Assembly (NCBI RefSeq): GCF_009861525.1
Contig: NZ_WVHL01000005.1
Coordinates: forward strand, 2,790,001-2,854,000
Direction of reading: 5' to 3'
Length of the DNA stretch: 64,000 nt
Source: Pseudomonas sp. LD120
Lineage (GTDB): Bacteria > Pseudomonadota > Gammaproteobacteria > Pseudomonadales > Pseudomonadaceae
The notes below the pieces were generated by a model. The model was not told the origin of the DNA, made no database searches, and worked only from the letters and a program-made list of their open reading frames with translations. Both the position numbers and the translations under genes were made by a program. This document shows, piece by piece, positions 43,919-53,168 of the stretch. The first letter of the stretch is position 1, and every line of letters starts with the position of its first letter.

Positions 43919-44968
43919 TCAGGCGACTTCCACGACCCGGTTGCGTCCCGCTGACTTGCCTTGATAAAGCGCACTGTCGGCCCGCGCAATGGCATGGCTG
44001 AGGGGTTCTTCTGCGCGGTACTGAGTGATGCCGATGGACAGCGTCACGCGTATTTTGTCCAGGTCACTGTCGGTCTCCAGGGCCTGGATCGCACTGCGGA
44101 TGCGCTCCGCGCTTTCGGTCGCCTGTTCAAGGTCGCTATCTGGCAACACCGCGAGAAATTCTTCACCGCCCCAGCGGCCAATAAAATCCTGTTCGCGCAT
44201 TGAGCACTGGAGTAAATGGCTCACGGCGCTGAGCACCCGGTCACCGGTGTCGTGGCCGTATTGATCATTGATCTGCTTGAAGTGATCGATGTCCATCAGC
44301 ATCAGCGTGAGGTGGCTGGGGCGTCGATTGTGCCGGGCCAGTACCTTTTCGGTCAGCGTGATCATGTGCCGGCGATTGAACAGGCCCGTCAGCGAGTCGG
44401 TCGTGGCCATCCGTGCCAGGCTCTTGTGGGCGCGGGTGACGGTCACCACATAGAACAGCGCCAGGTAGCTGAACATGCAGAACACCACCGTCAGGTTGAA
44501 AATATGCACGCCTAACAGAGCATTGGAGGAGATCGGTTGCAAAGGCTCGATGTACCACATCAGGGCGTCCAACCCGACATAGTAGGCCCACAGGCACGCG
44601 GCAAGAATCCAGGCACTGCGGGCCCGCATGCTCACGAACAGGGCCGGGATGAACATCAGCAAGAAGTAATGAAAGCCGCTTCCCCAGCCCACTAGCAACG
44701 TGCCCAGCCCTGCGTGAACCAGCACTTCAGTGCGGATCAGCATCACCGCCAGCCGGTTGCGGCGCCGGTCGAACGCGCGATAGGCGTAGATGTACATGGC
44801 CACGCTGAGCACGTTTATCCAGGCCAGAATGGGCGAGCCCAGAATCAGAAAAATAAAGAAGAAAGCGACATCCACGCAGCCCGCCACTTGGCAGCAGCGC
44901 ATGGACAGCTGCCAGAATTCCGGGCGAGCTTCGCTTTTGTGCGGGTTCTGCGAGTATGTCCCTTGCAT
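43919..44968 (-). CDS. Membrane diguanylate cyclase
   Basis: 349 residues from ATG 44968; an in-frame TTG lies 18 codons upstream. Five or six transmembrane segments (about residues 25-180) form an N-terminal sensor region without a known domain name. The GGDEF domain follows (DSLTGLFNRRHMITLTEKVL; the active site reads GGEEF in RWGGEEFLAVLPDSD). The inhibitory I-site RxxD is present as REQD, five residues before GGEEF. It should therefore be an active, feedback-inhibited cyclic-di-GMP synthase in the inner membrane. Confidence 0.92.
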   Translation of the reverse strand: MQGTYSQNPHKSEARPEFWQLSMRCCQVAGCVDVAFFFIFLILGSPILAWINVLSVAMYIYAYRAFDRRRNRLAVMLIRTEVLVHAGLGTLLVGWGSGFHYFLLMFIPALFVSMRARSAWILAACLWAYYVGLDALMWYIEPLQPISSNALLGVHIFNLTVVFCMFSYLALFYVVTVTRAHKSLARMATTDSLTGLFNRRHMITLTEKVLARHNRRPSHLTLMLMDIDHFKQINDQYGHDTGDRVLSAVSHLLQCSMREQDFIGRWGGEEFLAVLPDSDLEQATESAERIRSAIQALETDSDLDKIRVTLSIGITQYRAEEPLSHAIARADSALYQGKSAGRNRVVEVA

Positions 44969-45195
44969 TGAACCTGGTACCTCAAGATTCGGTGCGTACC
45001 CGTTCTGAAGTGGATCAGCCAAGTAAACGGAAAAGAAGCGTAGAAAGAAGGTTGCACAAGGTGTGTGGCGCTCACAGTACGAGCTGAGATGGCGGTTGTA
45101 CAGTGGCTACTAGCCACTTTATGCCGGCGGTTACGCGGGAGAGGGGCGCTGGCGGATTGTGAGTCTGTCCCGAGCGTCGGGGCAGCTTGTGGGCC

Positions 45196-45471
45196 TCAGT
45201 CGCGGAAGAACACCTGGACCAGGTGGTAGCCGAACTTGCTCTTGATCGGGCCATGCACGGTGCGCAGAGGCTTTTTGAAGATCACCTGGTCAATGGCGCC
45301 GACCATCTGGCCTGGGCGCACTTCTCCCAGATCACCGCCGCGCTTACCGGACGGGCAGGTGGAGTATTTCTTGGCCAGGACGTCGAAGGCTTCGCCCTTG
45401 GCAATGCGTTGCTTGAGCTGTTCGGCTTCTTCGGCGGTTTTCACCAGGATGTGGCGGGCTTGGGCTTTCAT
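45196..45471 (-). CDS. Parvulin-type peptidyl-prolyl isomerase (PpiC)
   Basis: 91 residues, a single parvulin domain: MKAQARHILVKTAEEAEQLK, YSTCPSGKRGGDLGEVRPGQ MV, GPIKSKFGYHLVQV. No signal peptide, so cytoplasmic. It catalyses proline cis-trans isomerisation in folding. A close paralogue lies at 60494-60775. It is separately transcribed from the hybrid kinase gene 39 bp upstream, or may be its last cistron. Confidence 0.93.
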   Translation of the reverse strand: MKAQARHILVKTAEEAEQLKQRIAKGEAFDVLAKKYSTCPSGKRGGDLGEVRPGQMVGAIDQVIFKKPLRTVHGPIKSKFGYHLVQVFFRD

Positions 45472-45510
45472 GGGCAGGTGACCTGGTAGCGGGAAATCGG
45501 CGGCCGCGGA

Positions 45511-48063
45511 TTATGCCTCAATTGACGGCACGCGGCCGATCATCTGACGAATCTTCTGCGCCATTTCTTCAAGGGAAAACGGCTTGGCCATCAGGTCCAT
45601 GCCCGGTTCCAGAAAGCCCTGGTGCTCAGCGGCTTTCTCCGCATAACCGGTCATGAACAGCACCTTCAGTTGCGGTCGCTGCTGGCGTGCGATCTCCGCC
45701 AGTTGTCGACCGTTCATGCCCGGCAGGCCCACGTCGGTGACCAGCAGATCGACCCGCGTCGACGATTCCAGCAAGGGCAGGGCGCGGCGGGCGTCCTCGG
45801 CCTCGTAGGCGCGGTAGCCCAATTCGCTCAGCACACTAAGCACCAGCTTGCGCACCGCCGGGTCGTCTTCCACCACCATCACGCTTTCCCCCGCCAGGGC
45901 CTGGGGCGCTTCGGGGCTGGTGTCCGGTTGGCTGCTGTCCAGCGGCGCGGCGTACAGCCGTGGCAGGTAGAGGCGCACGCAGGTGCCCTGGTCCGGCTCG
46001 CTGCTGATGGTCACGTGGCCGCCGGACTGTTGGGCAAAGCCGTAGATCATCGACAGCCCGAGGCCCGTGCCCTGGCCGATGGGTTTGGTGGTGAAGAACG
46101 GGTCGAAGGCCTTGGCCAGGATGCGCGGGGTCATGCCGGCGCCATTGTCGCTGACACCGAGCATCACGTAATCGCCGGCCTTGACCGGTTCCAGGGTGCT
46201 GATGTCACTGCCGTCGAGGTAGCTATTGGCGGTTTCGATCAGCAGCCGGCCGCCGTGGGGCATGGCGTCGCGGGCGTTGATCACCAGGTTGAGCAGGGCG
46301 TTTTCGAGCTGGCTGGCATCGCTGCTCACCGGCCATATGCCGTCTGCCAGTTGCAGCTGCAGTTCGATGTGCTCGCCTTTGGTGTGGTTGAACAGATCGT
46401 AAAGCGAACGGACCAACTGGTTCGGGTCCAGGGGCTGGCGGTCCAACGACTGACGGCGGGAAAAGGCCAGCAATCGGTGAGTCAGGGACGCGGCGCGCTT
46501 GGCCGAGGACATGGCGGCCTCGCTGAAGCGGCCGATTTGATCGATGCGACCGTTGTCGAGGTAGCGTTGCATCAGGTCCAGGCTGCCGATGATCCCGGTG
46601 AGCATGTTGTTGAAATCGTGGGCGATGCCGCCGGTGAGTTGCCCCAGGGCTTCCATTTTTTGCGCATGGCGCAGGGCGTCTTCCGCGCGTTCACGTTCGA
46701 ACATCTCGTTTTGCAGGCGCTGGTTGACGCTGGCCAGCGCTTCGGTGCGTTGGTTGACCCGCTCTTCCAGAGTCTCGTTGAGGTGGCGCAGGGCTTCTTC
46801 GGTTTGCCGACGCTCGGTTTCATCGATGACAAAGATATAGAAGCCATTGATCGCACCGTCCGGTCCGTGGCGCGGCAGGTATTTCATCAGGGCGTGGCGC
46901 TGGTGGCCGTCACGGTGTTGGGTGCGGGTTTCGAAGCTGCAGGGCTTGCCCGCCAGGGCGGCGGCGATCAGTTCGGCGCGGGTGGCGTAGATGTCGTCGC
47001 CGAGCACTTCGCGGATGGTTTTGCCGTACAACTCTTGTGGGGTCAGGCCGTACCAGTCCAGGTAGGCGCTGTTGTTCAGGCGAAAGCGCTCATCGCGGTC
47101 GACGTAGCCGATCAGCACCGGCATGGCGTTGATGATCAACTGCAGTTCGGTCTGACTCTGGCGCAGCGCCTGTTCCATCTGCTTGCGCTCGGTGAGGTCC
47201 AGGGCGGCGCCGAGAAAGCGCATTGGTCGGCCGTGGTGATCCTTGTAGCAGCGGCCTCGGGCAAACACCCAGCGCACTTGGCCGTCGGCCAGTTGTAGGC
47301 GGTATTCCTCGGCGTATTCGCTGCCCTGGGTGATGCAGTGCTTGATGCTGCGGGCCACCAGGGCGCGGTCTTCGGGGTGCACCCCCTTGAGGTATTCACT
47401 GATGGGCAGTTGCCGGGATTGCTGGGCGTCGACGCTGTGCAACTGGGCGAAATGCGCGTCGGCGATGAAGCGGTCTTCGCCGATGTCCCAGTCCCAGGTG
47501 CCCACCGCATCGGTCGCCGCCAGCGCCAGTTGCAAGCGTTCTTCGGTGTCTTGCTGGGCCCGCTGGCTGGCGTCGGAGCGTTGTTTGAGCTCAAGGGCGA
47601 TGCGCCGGCGTTCGTTGGTTTCGATGGCGGTCATCAAAATGCCGGCCACGTGCCCACGCTCATCGCGAATTGGGCTGTAGGTCAGGTCCAGCCACAGCTC
47701 GTGCTCCGTGCCGTCGCTGCGTTGCAGGTTGAAACGCTGCTCGCTGAAGGTGCGCACCTGGCCGTTGAGTACGGCGTGGTAGATGGGGTCGGTGAAGTCC
47801 ATCAGCTCCGGCCAGATCAGGTGCGCCGGCCGGCCGAAGGCCGTGGGGTGCTTGTTGCCGGCCAGCAGGGCGAAGCCGTCGTTGTAGATCTGTGTCAGCT
47901 CGGTGCCCCAGAGCAGCAGCATGGGCATCGGCGAATGGATCACGATATCCACGGCGGTGCGCAGGCTCTGCGGCCACTGGCCGGAATGACCGAGGGCCGT
48001 GGACGACCAGTCCAGGCGGGCAATCAGGGTGGCGGCTTCGCTGCCTGAGTGGGGGGCATTCAT
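45511..48063 (-). CDS. Hybrid sensor histidine kinase with PAS domains and receiver
   Basis: 850 residues, no transmembrane segment visible. In order: PAS-like domains (about 1-430, including DLTYSPIRDERGHVAGILMT, DLTERKQMEQALRQSQTELQ and IFVIDETERRQTEEALRHLN), a coiled coil, HisKA with the phospho-His in GGIAHDFNNMLTGIIGSLDL (about residue 483), HATPase (NLVINARDAMPHGGRLLIET; GLGLSMIYGFAQQSGGH), and a C-terminal receiver with the acceptor Asp in DLLVTDVGLPGMNGRQLAEI (about residue 774). It is a soluble light-, redox- or metabolite-sensing type. Output is unknown and no partner regulator is adjacent. Confidence 0.92.
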   Translation of the reverse strand: MNAPHSGSEAATLIARLDWSSTALGHSGQWPQSLRTAVDIVIHSPMPMLLLWGTELTQIYNDGFALLAGNKHPTAFGRPAHLIWPELMDFTDPIYHAVLNGQVRTFSEQRFNLQRSDGTEHELWLDLTYSPIRDERGHVAGILMTAIETNERRRIALELKQRSDASQRAQQDTEERLQLALAATDAVGTWDWDIGEDRFIADAHFAQLHSVDAQQSRQLPISEYLKGVHPEDRALVARSIKHCITQGSEYAEEYRLQLADGQVRWVFARGRCYKDHHGRPMRFLGAALDLTERKQMEQALRQSQTELQLIINAMPVLIGYVDRDERFRLNNSAYLDWYGLTPQELYGKTIREVLGDDIYATRAELIAAALAGKPCSFETRTQHRDGHQRHALMKYLPRHGPDGAINGFYIFVIDETERRQTEEALRHLNETLEERVNQRTEALASVNQRLQNEMFERERAEDALRHAQKMEALGQLTGGIAHDFNNMLTGIIGSLDLMQRYLDNGRIDQIGRFSEAAMSSAKRAASLTHRLLAFSRRQSLDRQPLDPNQLVRSLYDLFNHTKGEHIELQLQLADGIWPVSSDASQLENALLNLVINARDAMPHGGRLLIETANSYLDGSDISTLEPVKAGDYVMLGVSDNGAGMTPRILAKAFDPFFTTKPIGQGTGLGLSMIYGFAQQSGGHVTISSEPDQGTCVRLYLPRLYAAPLDSSQPDTSPEAPQALAGESVMVVEDDPAVRKLVLSVLSELGYRAYEAEDARRALPLLESSTRVDLLVTDVGLPGMNGRQLAEIARQQRPQLKVLFMTGYAEKAAEHQGFLEPGMDLMAKPFSLEEMAQKIRQMIGRVPSIEA

Positions 48064-48237
48064 GTCGGGTGTGTCCTGGGCGCAGCGGTGTTACGCGGCA
48101 ACGTCATGGGGGCGCGTACTGGAAAAGTCGTATGGACATGCCGAGCATATTCAAACGGATGGAGTGTAGGCGTTTTTGGCGCCGGCATTTTCACCCGCTT
48201 TTGCGGCGCATGACCAGTCTAGAGGGGCTGAACGGTC

Positions 48238-48475
48238 TTTGCCGCTGCCGCAGGCTCGACAGCGGCTACAAGTGTCCCGCTGTTTTTGTAGCCGCTGCCG
48301 CAGGCTGCGAAGAGTTGTGTAGGTGAGGCCGTTTTTTTGGGGGGGGTGAAGGCCCTGGGGAGCTTTGCGCAGCCTCGCAGGCTCGACAGCGGCTACAGGT
48401 GTCACGCTGCTTTTTGTAGTCGCTGCCAGGCTGCTAACGGCTGCGCAGGAGGCGCTGCTCTGGTGGGAGCGGTAG
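48238..48475. repeat. REP cluster (GTAGCCGCTGCCGCAGGCTGCG family)
   Basis: The 434-bp gap 48064-48497 carries at least four REP units in alternating orientation (for example GCCGCTGCCGCAGGCTCGAC near 48241 and 48375 region, TGTAGCCGCTGCCGCAGGCTG near 48288). No gene is seen. It lies upstream of the hybrid kinase gene and after aacS, so it separates two leftward units. Confidence 0.75.
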
Positions 48476-48497
48476 CGCGGCGCTGGGTGTGCGGTTG

Positions 48498-50453
48498 TCA
48501 GTCGCGCAGTTCCTTGCGGTCGCGAAACTGCTCCAGGGCTTCGGGGTTGGCCAGGGCGTCGGTGTTTTTCACGGGTATGCCATGCACCAGGTTTCGTACC
48601 GCCAGTTCGACGATCTTGCCGCTGATGGTTCGCGGAATGTCGGTCACTGCGAGGATCTTCGCCGGTACATGGCGCGCGGTGGTGTTGCTGCGGATGACTT
48701 GGCGAATCTGTTCCTGCAATGCTTCATCCAGCACCACGCCGTCTTGCAGACGCACGAACAGCACCACCCGCACGTCGTGCTCCCAGCTCTGGCCGATGGC
48801 CAGGCTTTCCAGGACCTGTTCCAGTTTTTCCACCTGGCGGTAGATTTCCGCGGTGCCGATACGTACCCCTCCCGGGTTGAGCACCGCATCGGAGCGGCCG
48901 TGAATCAACCAGCCGCCATCGGCCAGTTGTTCGGCGTAGTCGCCCTGGGCCCAGACCCCGGGAAACAGGCTGAAGTACGAGGCCTTGAGCTTGCTCTGGT
49001 CCGGGTCGTGCCACAGGCCCACCGGAATGCTCGGAAAGTGCCGGGTGCACACCAGTTCGCCTTTCTCGCCGATCACCGGCCGGCCCTGGTCGTTCCACAC
49101 TTCGATGGCCATGCCCAGGCCCTTGCCTTGCATCTCGCCGCGTCGCACCGGCTGGATCGGGTTGCCGGTGACGAAGCAGGCGACGATGTCGGTGCCGCCG
49201 GACATCGAGGCCAGGCACAGGTCGGCTTTGATTTCGCGGTACACGTAGTCGTAGCTCTGTGGCGACAGCGGCGAACCGGTGCAGAGCAAGGTCTTCAGGC
49301 TGTCCAGGCGGTGGCTCTGGCGCGGCCGGCTGCCGGCCTTTTCCAGGGTCGCCAGGTACTTGGGGCTGGTGCCGAAGACGTTGATGCCCTCGCGGTCGAT
49401 CAGGTCGATCAGGTGTTCGTTGGCCGGATGAAAGGGCGAGCCGTCGTAGAGCACCAGACTGGCGCCGGTGGCCAGCGCCGAGACCAGCCAGTTCCACATC
49501 ATCCAGCCACAGGTGGTGTAGTAGAACAGCCGCTCGCCGGGGCCGAGGTCGGTGTGCAGGCCGTGTTCCTTGAGGTGTTGCAGCAGTACCCCGCCGGTGC
49601 CGTGGACGATGCACTTGGGCACCCCGGTGGTGCCGCTGGAATACAGGATGTACAGCGGATGGGCGAAGGGCACAGGGACGAACTCGGGCTCGCCGCCAGG
49701 GCGGTAGAAGTCGTCCCACAGGTTGACGCTGGCCGGGGTGCGGAAGTCTTCGGCCCGGGCTTGCGGGCGGGCATAGGGCACGATGAGCAACTGCTCCAGG
49801 GACGGCAGGCGTTCGAGGATTTCATTGACCTTGGCCGTCTGGTCGATGTCCTTGCCGGCGTAGCGATAGCCGGCGCAGGTGATCAACAGCTTGGGCTCGA
49901 TCTGGCCGAAACGGTCGATCACCCCCTGGGTGCCGAAATCCGGCGAACAGCTGGACCACACCGCGCCGAGACTGGTGCTGGCAAGCATCGCCACCAGGGT
50001 TTGCCAGGTGTTGGGCATGCAGGCGGCGACCCGGTCGCCGCGGCCGACCCCGGCAGCCCGCAGGCTGCGTTGCAGGCCGGCGACCTGGGCCGCCAGTTCG
50101 GCGTAGGTCAGTGGTTCGCGCTGGCCGTTTTCGTTGATCGCCACCACCGCCACTGCGTCGTCCCGGCGCTTGAGCAGGTGCTCGGCGAAGTTCAGGGTGG
50201 CGCCGGGAAACCACTGGGCGTTGGGCATCTGCGGACCTTCGCGGAGCACGCATTCGGCGCTCTGCCTGAAGCGGACGTCGAAGAAGTCGACGATCGCCTG
50301 CCAGAAGCCTTCGCGCTGGTCGATGCTCCACTGGTGCAGGCTGGGATAGTCGCTGATCTCCAGGCCGTGGCGCTGATTGATGAAGCGGCGAAAGGCATCC
50401 ATCCGCGTCTTGCCGATGCGTTCGGCGCTGGGTTGCCAGAGAAGGTCGGACAT
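48498..50453 (-). CDS. aacS: Acetoacetate-CoA ligase
   Basis: 651 residues, the normal length for AacS (acetoacetyl-CoA synthetase). It activates acetoacetate with ATP to acetoacetyl-CoA. The acyl-adenylate-forming motif is LYILYSSGTTGVPKCIVHGT (about residue 270). Further motifs: GDYAEQLADGGWLIHGRSDA VLNPGGVRIGTAEIYR (hinge and A8) and the catalytic Lys region PRTISGKIVELAVRNLV. It works with the 3-hydroxybutyrate dehydrogenase and permease encoded upstream: import, oxidation to acetoacetate, then activation. A 211-bp gap holding a REPIN separates it from bdhA, which may lower its expression relative to the first two genes. Confidence 0.93.
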   Translation of the reverse strand: MSDLLWQPSAERIGKTRMDAFRRFINQRHGLEISDYPSLHQWSIDQREGFWQAIVDFFDVRFRQSAECVLREGPQMPNAQWFPGATLNFAEHLLKRRDDAVAVVAINENGQREPLTYAELAAQVAGLQRSLRAAGVGRGDRVAACMPNTWQTLVAMLASTSLGAVWSSCSPDFGTQGVIDRFGQIEPKLLITCAGYRYAGKDIDQTAKVNEILERLPSLEQLLIVPYARPQARAEDFRTPASVNLWDDFYRPGGEPEFVPVPFAHPLYILYSSGTTGVPKCIVHGTGGVLLQHLKEHGLHTDLGPGERLFYYTTCGWMMWNWLVSALATGASLVLYDGSPFHPANEHLIDLIDREGINVFGTSPKYLATLEKAGSRPRQSHRLDSLKTLLCTGSPLSPQSYDYVYREIKADLCLASMSGGTDIVACFVTGNPIQPVRRGEMQGKGLGMAIEVWNDQGRPVIGEKGELVCTRHFPSIPVGLWHDPDQSKLKASYFSLFPGVWAQGDYAEQLADGGWLIHGRSDAVLNPGGVRIGTAEIYRQVEKLEQVLESLAIGQSWEHDVRVVLFVRLQDGVVLDEALQEQIRQVIRSNTTARHVPAKILAVTDIPRTISGKIVELAVRNLVHGIPVKNTDALANPEALEQFRDRKELRD

Positions 50454-50496
50454 GCAAGGCCTCTATTTGTTCTTATGGTCGGTGTGCGCTGTCGCT

Positions 50497-50645
50497 CATT
50501 GTGGCGAGGGAGCCTGCTCCCGCAGGGCGGCCCTGCGGCTCCAGCCCCCGGCATTGGGGGCTTTCTGATGCCAACCCCGCGCTGGGAGCACTAGGCACTA
50601 GAGTGCCAGCCCGGTCCAGCGAGAGCAGGCTTTCGCGCCACGGAA
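50497..50645. repeat. REPIN of the GTGGCGAGGGAGCCTGCTCCCGC family
   Basis: Left arm TGGCGAGGGAGCCTGCTCCC, right arm GCGAGAGCAGGCTTTCGCGC, with internal GCAGGGCGGCCCTGC and the segment CCCCGGCATTGGGGGCTTTC. A second, inverted copy lies at 52990-53137, so the two bracket bdhA and the permease gene. It lies between bdhA and aacS. Confidence 0.8.
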
Positions 50646-50664
50646 AGAGGGGGGATGGGCAGCT

Positions 50665-51438
50665 CTACTGCGCCAGCCACCCACCGTCGATATTCCACGC
50701 CGCGCCGCGCACCTGGGCGCCGGCTGCACTGCACAAAAATAGCACCAGCTCGCCCAGTTGCGATGGGGTGACGAACTCCAGGGACGGCTGCTTTTCCGCC
50801 AGCAGGTCATGCTGGGCCTGCTGCGGCTCGCTGCCCGCCGCGACGCGATCGTCGATCTGTTTCTGCACCAGCGGGGTCAGCACCCAGCCGGGGCAGATGG
50901 CATTACAGGTGATGTTGCTGGTGGCGGTTTCCAGGCCCACCACCTTGGTCAGGCCGATCACCCCGTGCTTGGCCGCCACATAGGCGGCCTTGCCCACGGA
51001 ACCGACCTGGCCGTGCACCGAGGCGATGTTGACGATCCGCCCCCAGCCCTTGGCGCGCATGCCCGGCAGCCCCAGGCGGGTGCTGTGAAACACCGACGAC
51101 AGGTTGATGGCGATGATCGAATCCCAGCGCTCCACGGGGAATTCCTCCACCGCCGCCACGTGCTGGATGCCGGCGTTGTTCACCAGGATATCGACGCCGC
51201 CAAACTCCCGTTCGGCGTAGGCGAACAGCTCGGCGATCTGTGCCGGGTCGCTGACGTCCGCCGGGTGATGGCCAACCTGGCCGCCGAATTGTGCGACCTC
51301 GGCGATCGCCTTCGAGGCGTCGCCAAAGCCGTTGAGGATCAGCTTGGCCCCGGCCTTGGCCAGGACCACTGCGATGCCCAGGCCGATGCCGCTGGTGGAT
51401 CCGGTGACCAGGGCGGTCTTGCCAGAAAGAGTGCTCAT
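50665..51438 (-). CDS. bdhA: 3-hydroxybutyrate dehydrogenase
   Basis: 257 residues from ATG 51438. A classical SDR: the NAD-binding TGSTSGIGLGIAVVLAKAGA at the start, NNAG at about residue 88, catalytic Ser in NIASVHGQVGSVGKAAYVAA and YxxxK as YVAAKHG (about residue 150). The family-specific ending VRGAAWNIDGGWLAQ and the phrase GWVLTPLVQKQIDDR match bacterial D-3-hydroxybutyrate dehydrogenases. It oxidises 3-hydroxybutyrate to acetoacetate. It begins seven bases after the permease stop and is part of the same operon. Confidence 0.93.
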   Translation of the reverse strand: MSTLSGKTALVTGSTSGIGLGIAVVLAKAGAKLILNGFGDASKAIAEVAQFGGQVGHHPADVSDPAQIAELFAYAEREFGGVDILVNNAGIQHVAAVEEFPVERWDSIIAINLSSVFHSTRLGLPGMRAKGWGRIVNIASVHGQVGSVGKAAYVAAKHGVIGLTKVVGLETATSNITCNAICPGWVLTPLVQKQIDDRVAAGSEPQQAQHDLLAEKQPSLEFVTPSQLGELVLFLCSAAGAQVRGAAWNIDGGWLAQ

Positions 51439-51445
51439 GAATACC

Positions 51446-52837
51446 TCATACAATGCCGGTGGCGTAGAAAGTGGCGATCACGACGAACACCGCCAGGGTC
51501 TTGATCAGGGTGATGCAGAAAATGTCCTTGTAGGCCTCGCGGTGGGTCAGCCCGGTAACTGCCAGCAGGGTGATCACCGCGCCGTTGTGCGGCAGGGTGT
51601 CCATGCCGCCGCTGGCCATGGACGCCACCCGGTGCAGCACTTCCAGGGGGATGTTGGCGGCGTGGGCGGCGCTGATGAAGCTTTCGGACATGGCCGCCAG
51701 GGCGATGCTCATGCCCCCGGAAGCCGAGCCGGTGATGCCCGCCAGCAGGGTCACGGTAATGGCCTCGTTGACCAGCGGGTTGGGAATGTTTTTCAACCAG
51801 TCCGCCAGCACCAGAAAGCCCGGCAGCGAGGCGATCACCGCACCGAAACCGTATTCCGAGGCGGTGTTCATCGCCGCCAGCAGGGCACCGCTGACCGCGC
51901 TCTTGCTGCCCTCGGCGAGCTTGCTGCGAATCGCCGAGTAGCCGCACACCAGCACCATCAAAATGCCCACCAGCAAGGCGGCCTGCACCGCCCAGATGGC
52001 GGTGAGCTTGGCGATTTCGCTGGTCACCGGCGCCGCCATGCCCGGCAGGCTGAGGCTGTGGGTCTTGCCGTACCACTGGGGAATCCAGTGGGTGAACAGC
52101 AGGTTCATCAGGCCCACCAGCAGCAGCGGCGACAGCGCCAGCCAGGGGTTGGGCAGCTTCAGGTCCTCGGCGGTTTCCGGCTCGTTGCGCAGCTCGGTGC
52201 CGTAGCCTTCACCGGCCTTCTGCGCCTTGTTGCGCTGGCGCTGGAGGAACAGCATGCCGGCGCAGAACACGAACACGGTGCCGATCAGTCCCAGCCAGGG
52301 CGCGGCCCAGGCGGTGGTGTTGAAGAAGGTGCTGGGGATGATGTTCTGGATCTGCGGGGTGCCGGGCAGGGCGTCCATGGTGAAGGAGAACGCGCCCAGG
52401 GCGATGGTGGCCGGGATCAGCCGTTTGGGGATGTTGCTCTGACGGAACATCTCGGCGGCGAACGGGTAGACCGCGAACACCACCACGAACAGCGAAACCC
52501 CGCCGTAGGTCAGCAGCGCGCAGACCAAAACGATCACCAGCATGGCCTGGCGGGTGCCCAGCAGGCGGATCGCCGCGGCGACGATGGCGCGCGAGAAGCC
52601 CGATAGCTCGATCAGCTTGCCGAACACCGCGCCCAGCAGGAATACCGGGAAATACAACTTGATGAAGCCGACCATCTTCTCCATGAACACCCCGGTGAAG
52701 GCGGGCGCCACGGCGGACGGATCGGTCAGCAGCACCGCACCGAGGGCGGCGATGGGGGCAAAGAGGATGACGCTATAGCCACGGTAGGCCGCCAGCATCA
52801 GCAGCGCCAGGGCTGCCAAAGCAATGATCACACTCAT
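51446..52837 (-). CDS. GntP-family permease, probably for 3-hydroxybutyrate
   Basis: 463 residues with about twelve hydrophobic segments, of the GntP/gluconate permease family (LIELSGFSRAIVAAAIRLLG; ALGAFSFTMDALPGTPQIQN; GSASGGMSIALAAMSESFIS). The family carries sugar acids and short hydroxy acids with protons. First gene of the operon with bdhA and aacS, so 3-hydroxybutyrate is the likely substrate. A sigma-54-like promoter lies 57 bp upstream and a sigma-54 activator gene follows further upstream. Confidence 0.88.
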   Translation of the reverse strand: MSVIIALAALALLMLAAYRGYSVILFAPIAALGAVLLTDPSAVAPAFTGVFMEKMVGFIKLYFPVFLLGAVFGKLIELSGFSRAIVAAAIRLLGTRQAMLVIVLVCALLTYGGVSLFVVVFAVYPFAAEMFRQSNIPKRLIPATIALGAFSFTMDALPGTPQIQNIIPSTFFNTTAWAAPWLGLIGTVFVFCAGMLFLQRQRNKAQKAGEGYGTELRNEPETAEDLKLPNPWLALSPLLLVGLMNLLFTHWIPQWYGKTHSLSLPGMAAPVTSEIAKLTAIWAVQAALLVGILMVLVCGYSAIRSKLAEGSKSAVSGALLAAMNTASEYGFGAVIASLPGFLVLADWLKNIPNPLVNEAITVTLLAGITGSASGGMSIALAAMSESFISAAHAANIPLEVLHRVASMASGGMDTLPHNGAVITLLAVTGLTHREAYKDIFCITLIKTLAVFVVIATFYATGIV

Positions 52838-52893
52838 GGTGTGTCTCTCCAGGATTGTTATTGTTGTCGGGTGTTGCGTGTGGAGAGCGTTAT

Positions 52894-52909
52894 AGCGAGA
52901 ACTGTGCCA
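52894..52909 (-). promoter_or_regulatory. Sigma-54-like promoter of the hydroxybutyrate operon
   Basis: Read leftward: TGGCAC (52909-52904), five bases, TCGC (52898-52895), close to the consensus TGGCAC-N5-TTGC (one mismatch at the -12 box). It lies 57 bases before the permease ATG. The adjacent gene encodes a sigma-54 activator, which supports the call. Confidence 0.65.
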
Positions 52910-52924
52910 TATATCTAAGTCATT

Positions 52925-52987
52925 GAAATATAACGATATTTCTCAATTTTTTGACTGTGGTCTACCCGGGGATTCTCCAATTGGAGA
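52925..52987. promoter_or_regulatory. Two dyads upstream of the sigma-54 promoter
   Basis: A perfect palindrome GAAATAT-AACG-ATATTTC at 52925-52942 and a 14-bp palindrome TCTCCAATTGGAGA at 52974-52987. The second lies about 65-80 bp before the -24 box, a suitable place for an activator (enhancer) site. Which protein binds is not known. Confidence 0.45.
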
Positions 52988-52989
52988 CA

Positions 52990-53137
52990 GTATGGCGAGG
53001 GAACCTGCCCTCGTTGGACCGGGCGGGCGCTCCAATGCGTAGCGCTTCCCAGGCTGGGGTGGCATCAGAAAGGCCGCAATGCCGGGGTTTGGGGGCGCAG
53101 GGCGGCCCGGCGAGGGCAGGTTCTCTTGCCACTCAAG
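52990..53137. repeat. REPIN, inverted copy of the one at 50497-50645
   Basis: Left arm TGGCGAGGGAACCTGCCCTC, right arm GCGAGGGCAGGTTCTCTTGC; internal GCAATGCCGGGG and CAGGGCGGCCC match the first copy in reverse. It lies between the sigma-54 activator gene and the operon promoter. Confidence 0.75.
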
Positions 53138-53168
53138 TGCTTGTCTCCTAATCGGGATTTGCGTCTCT

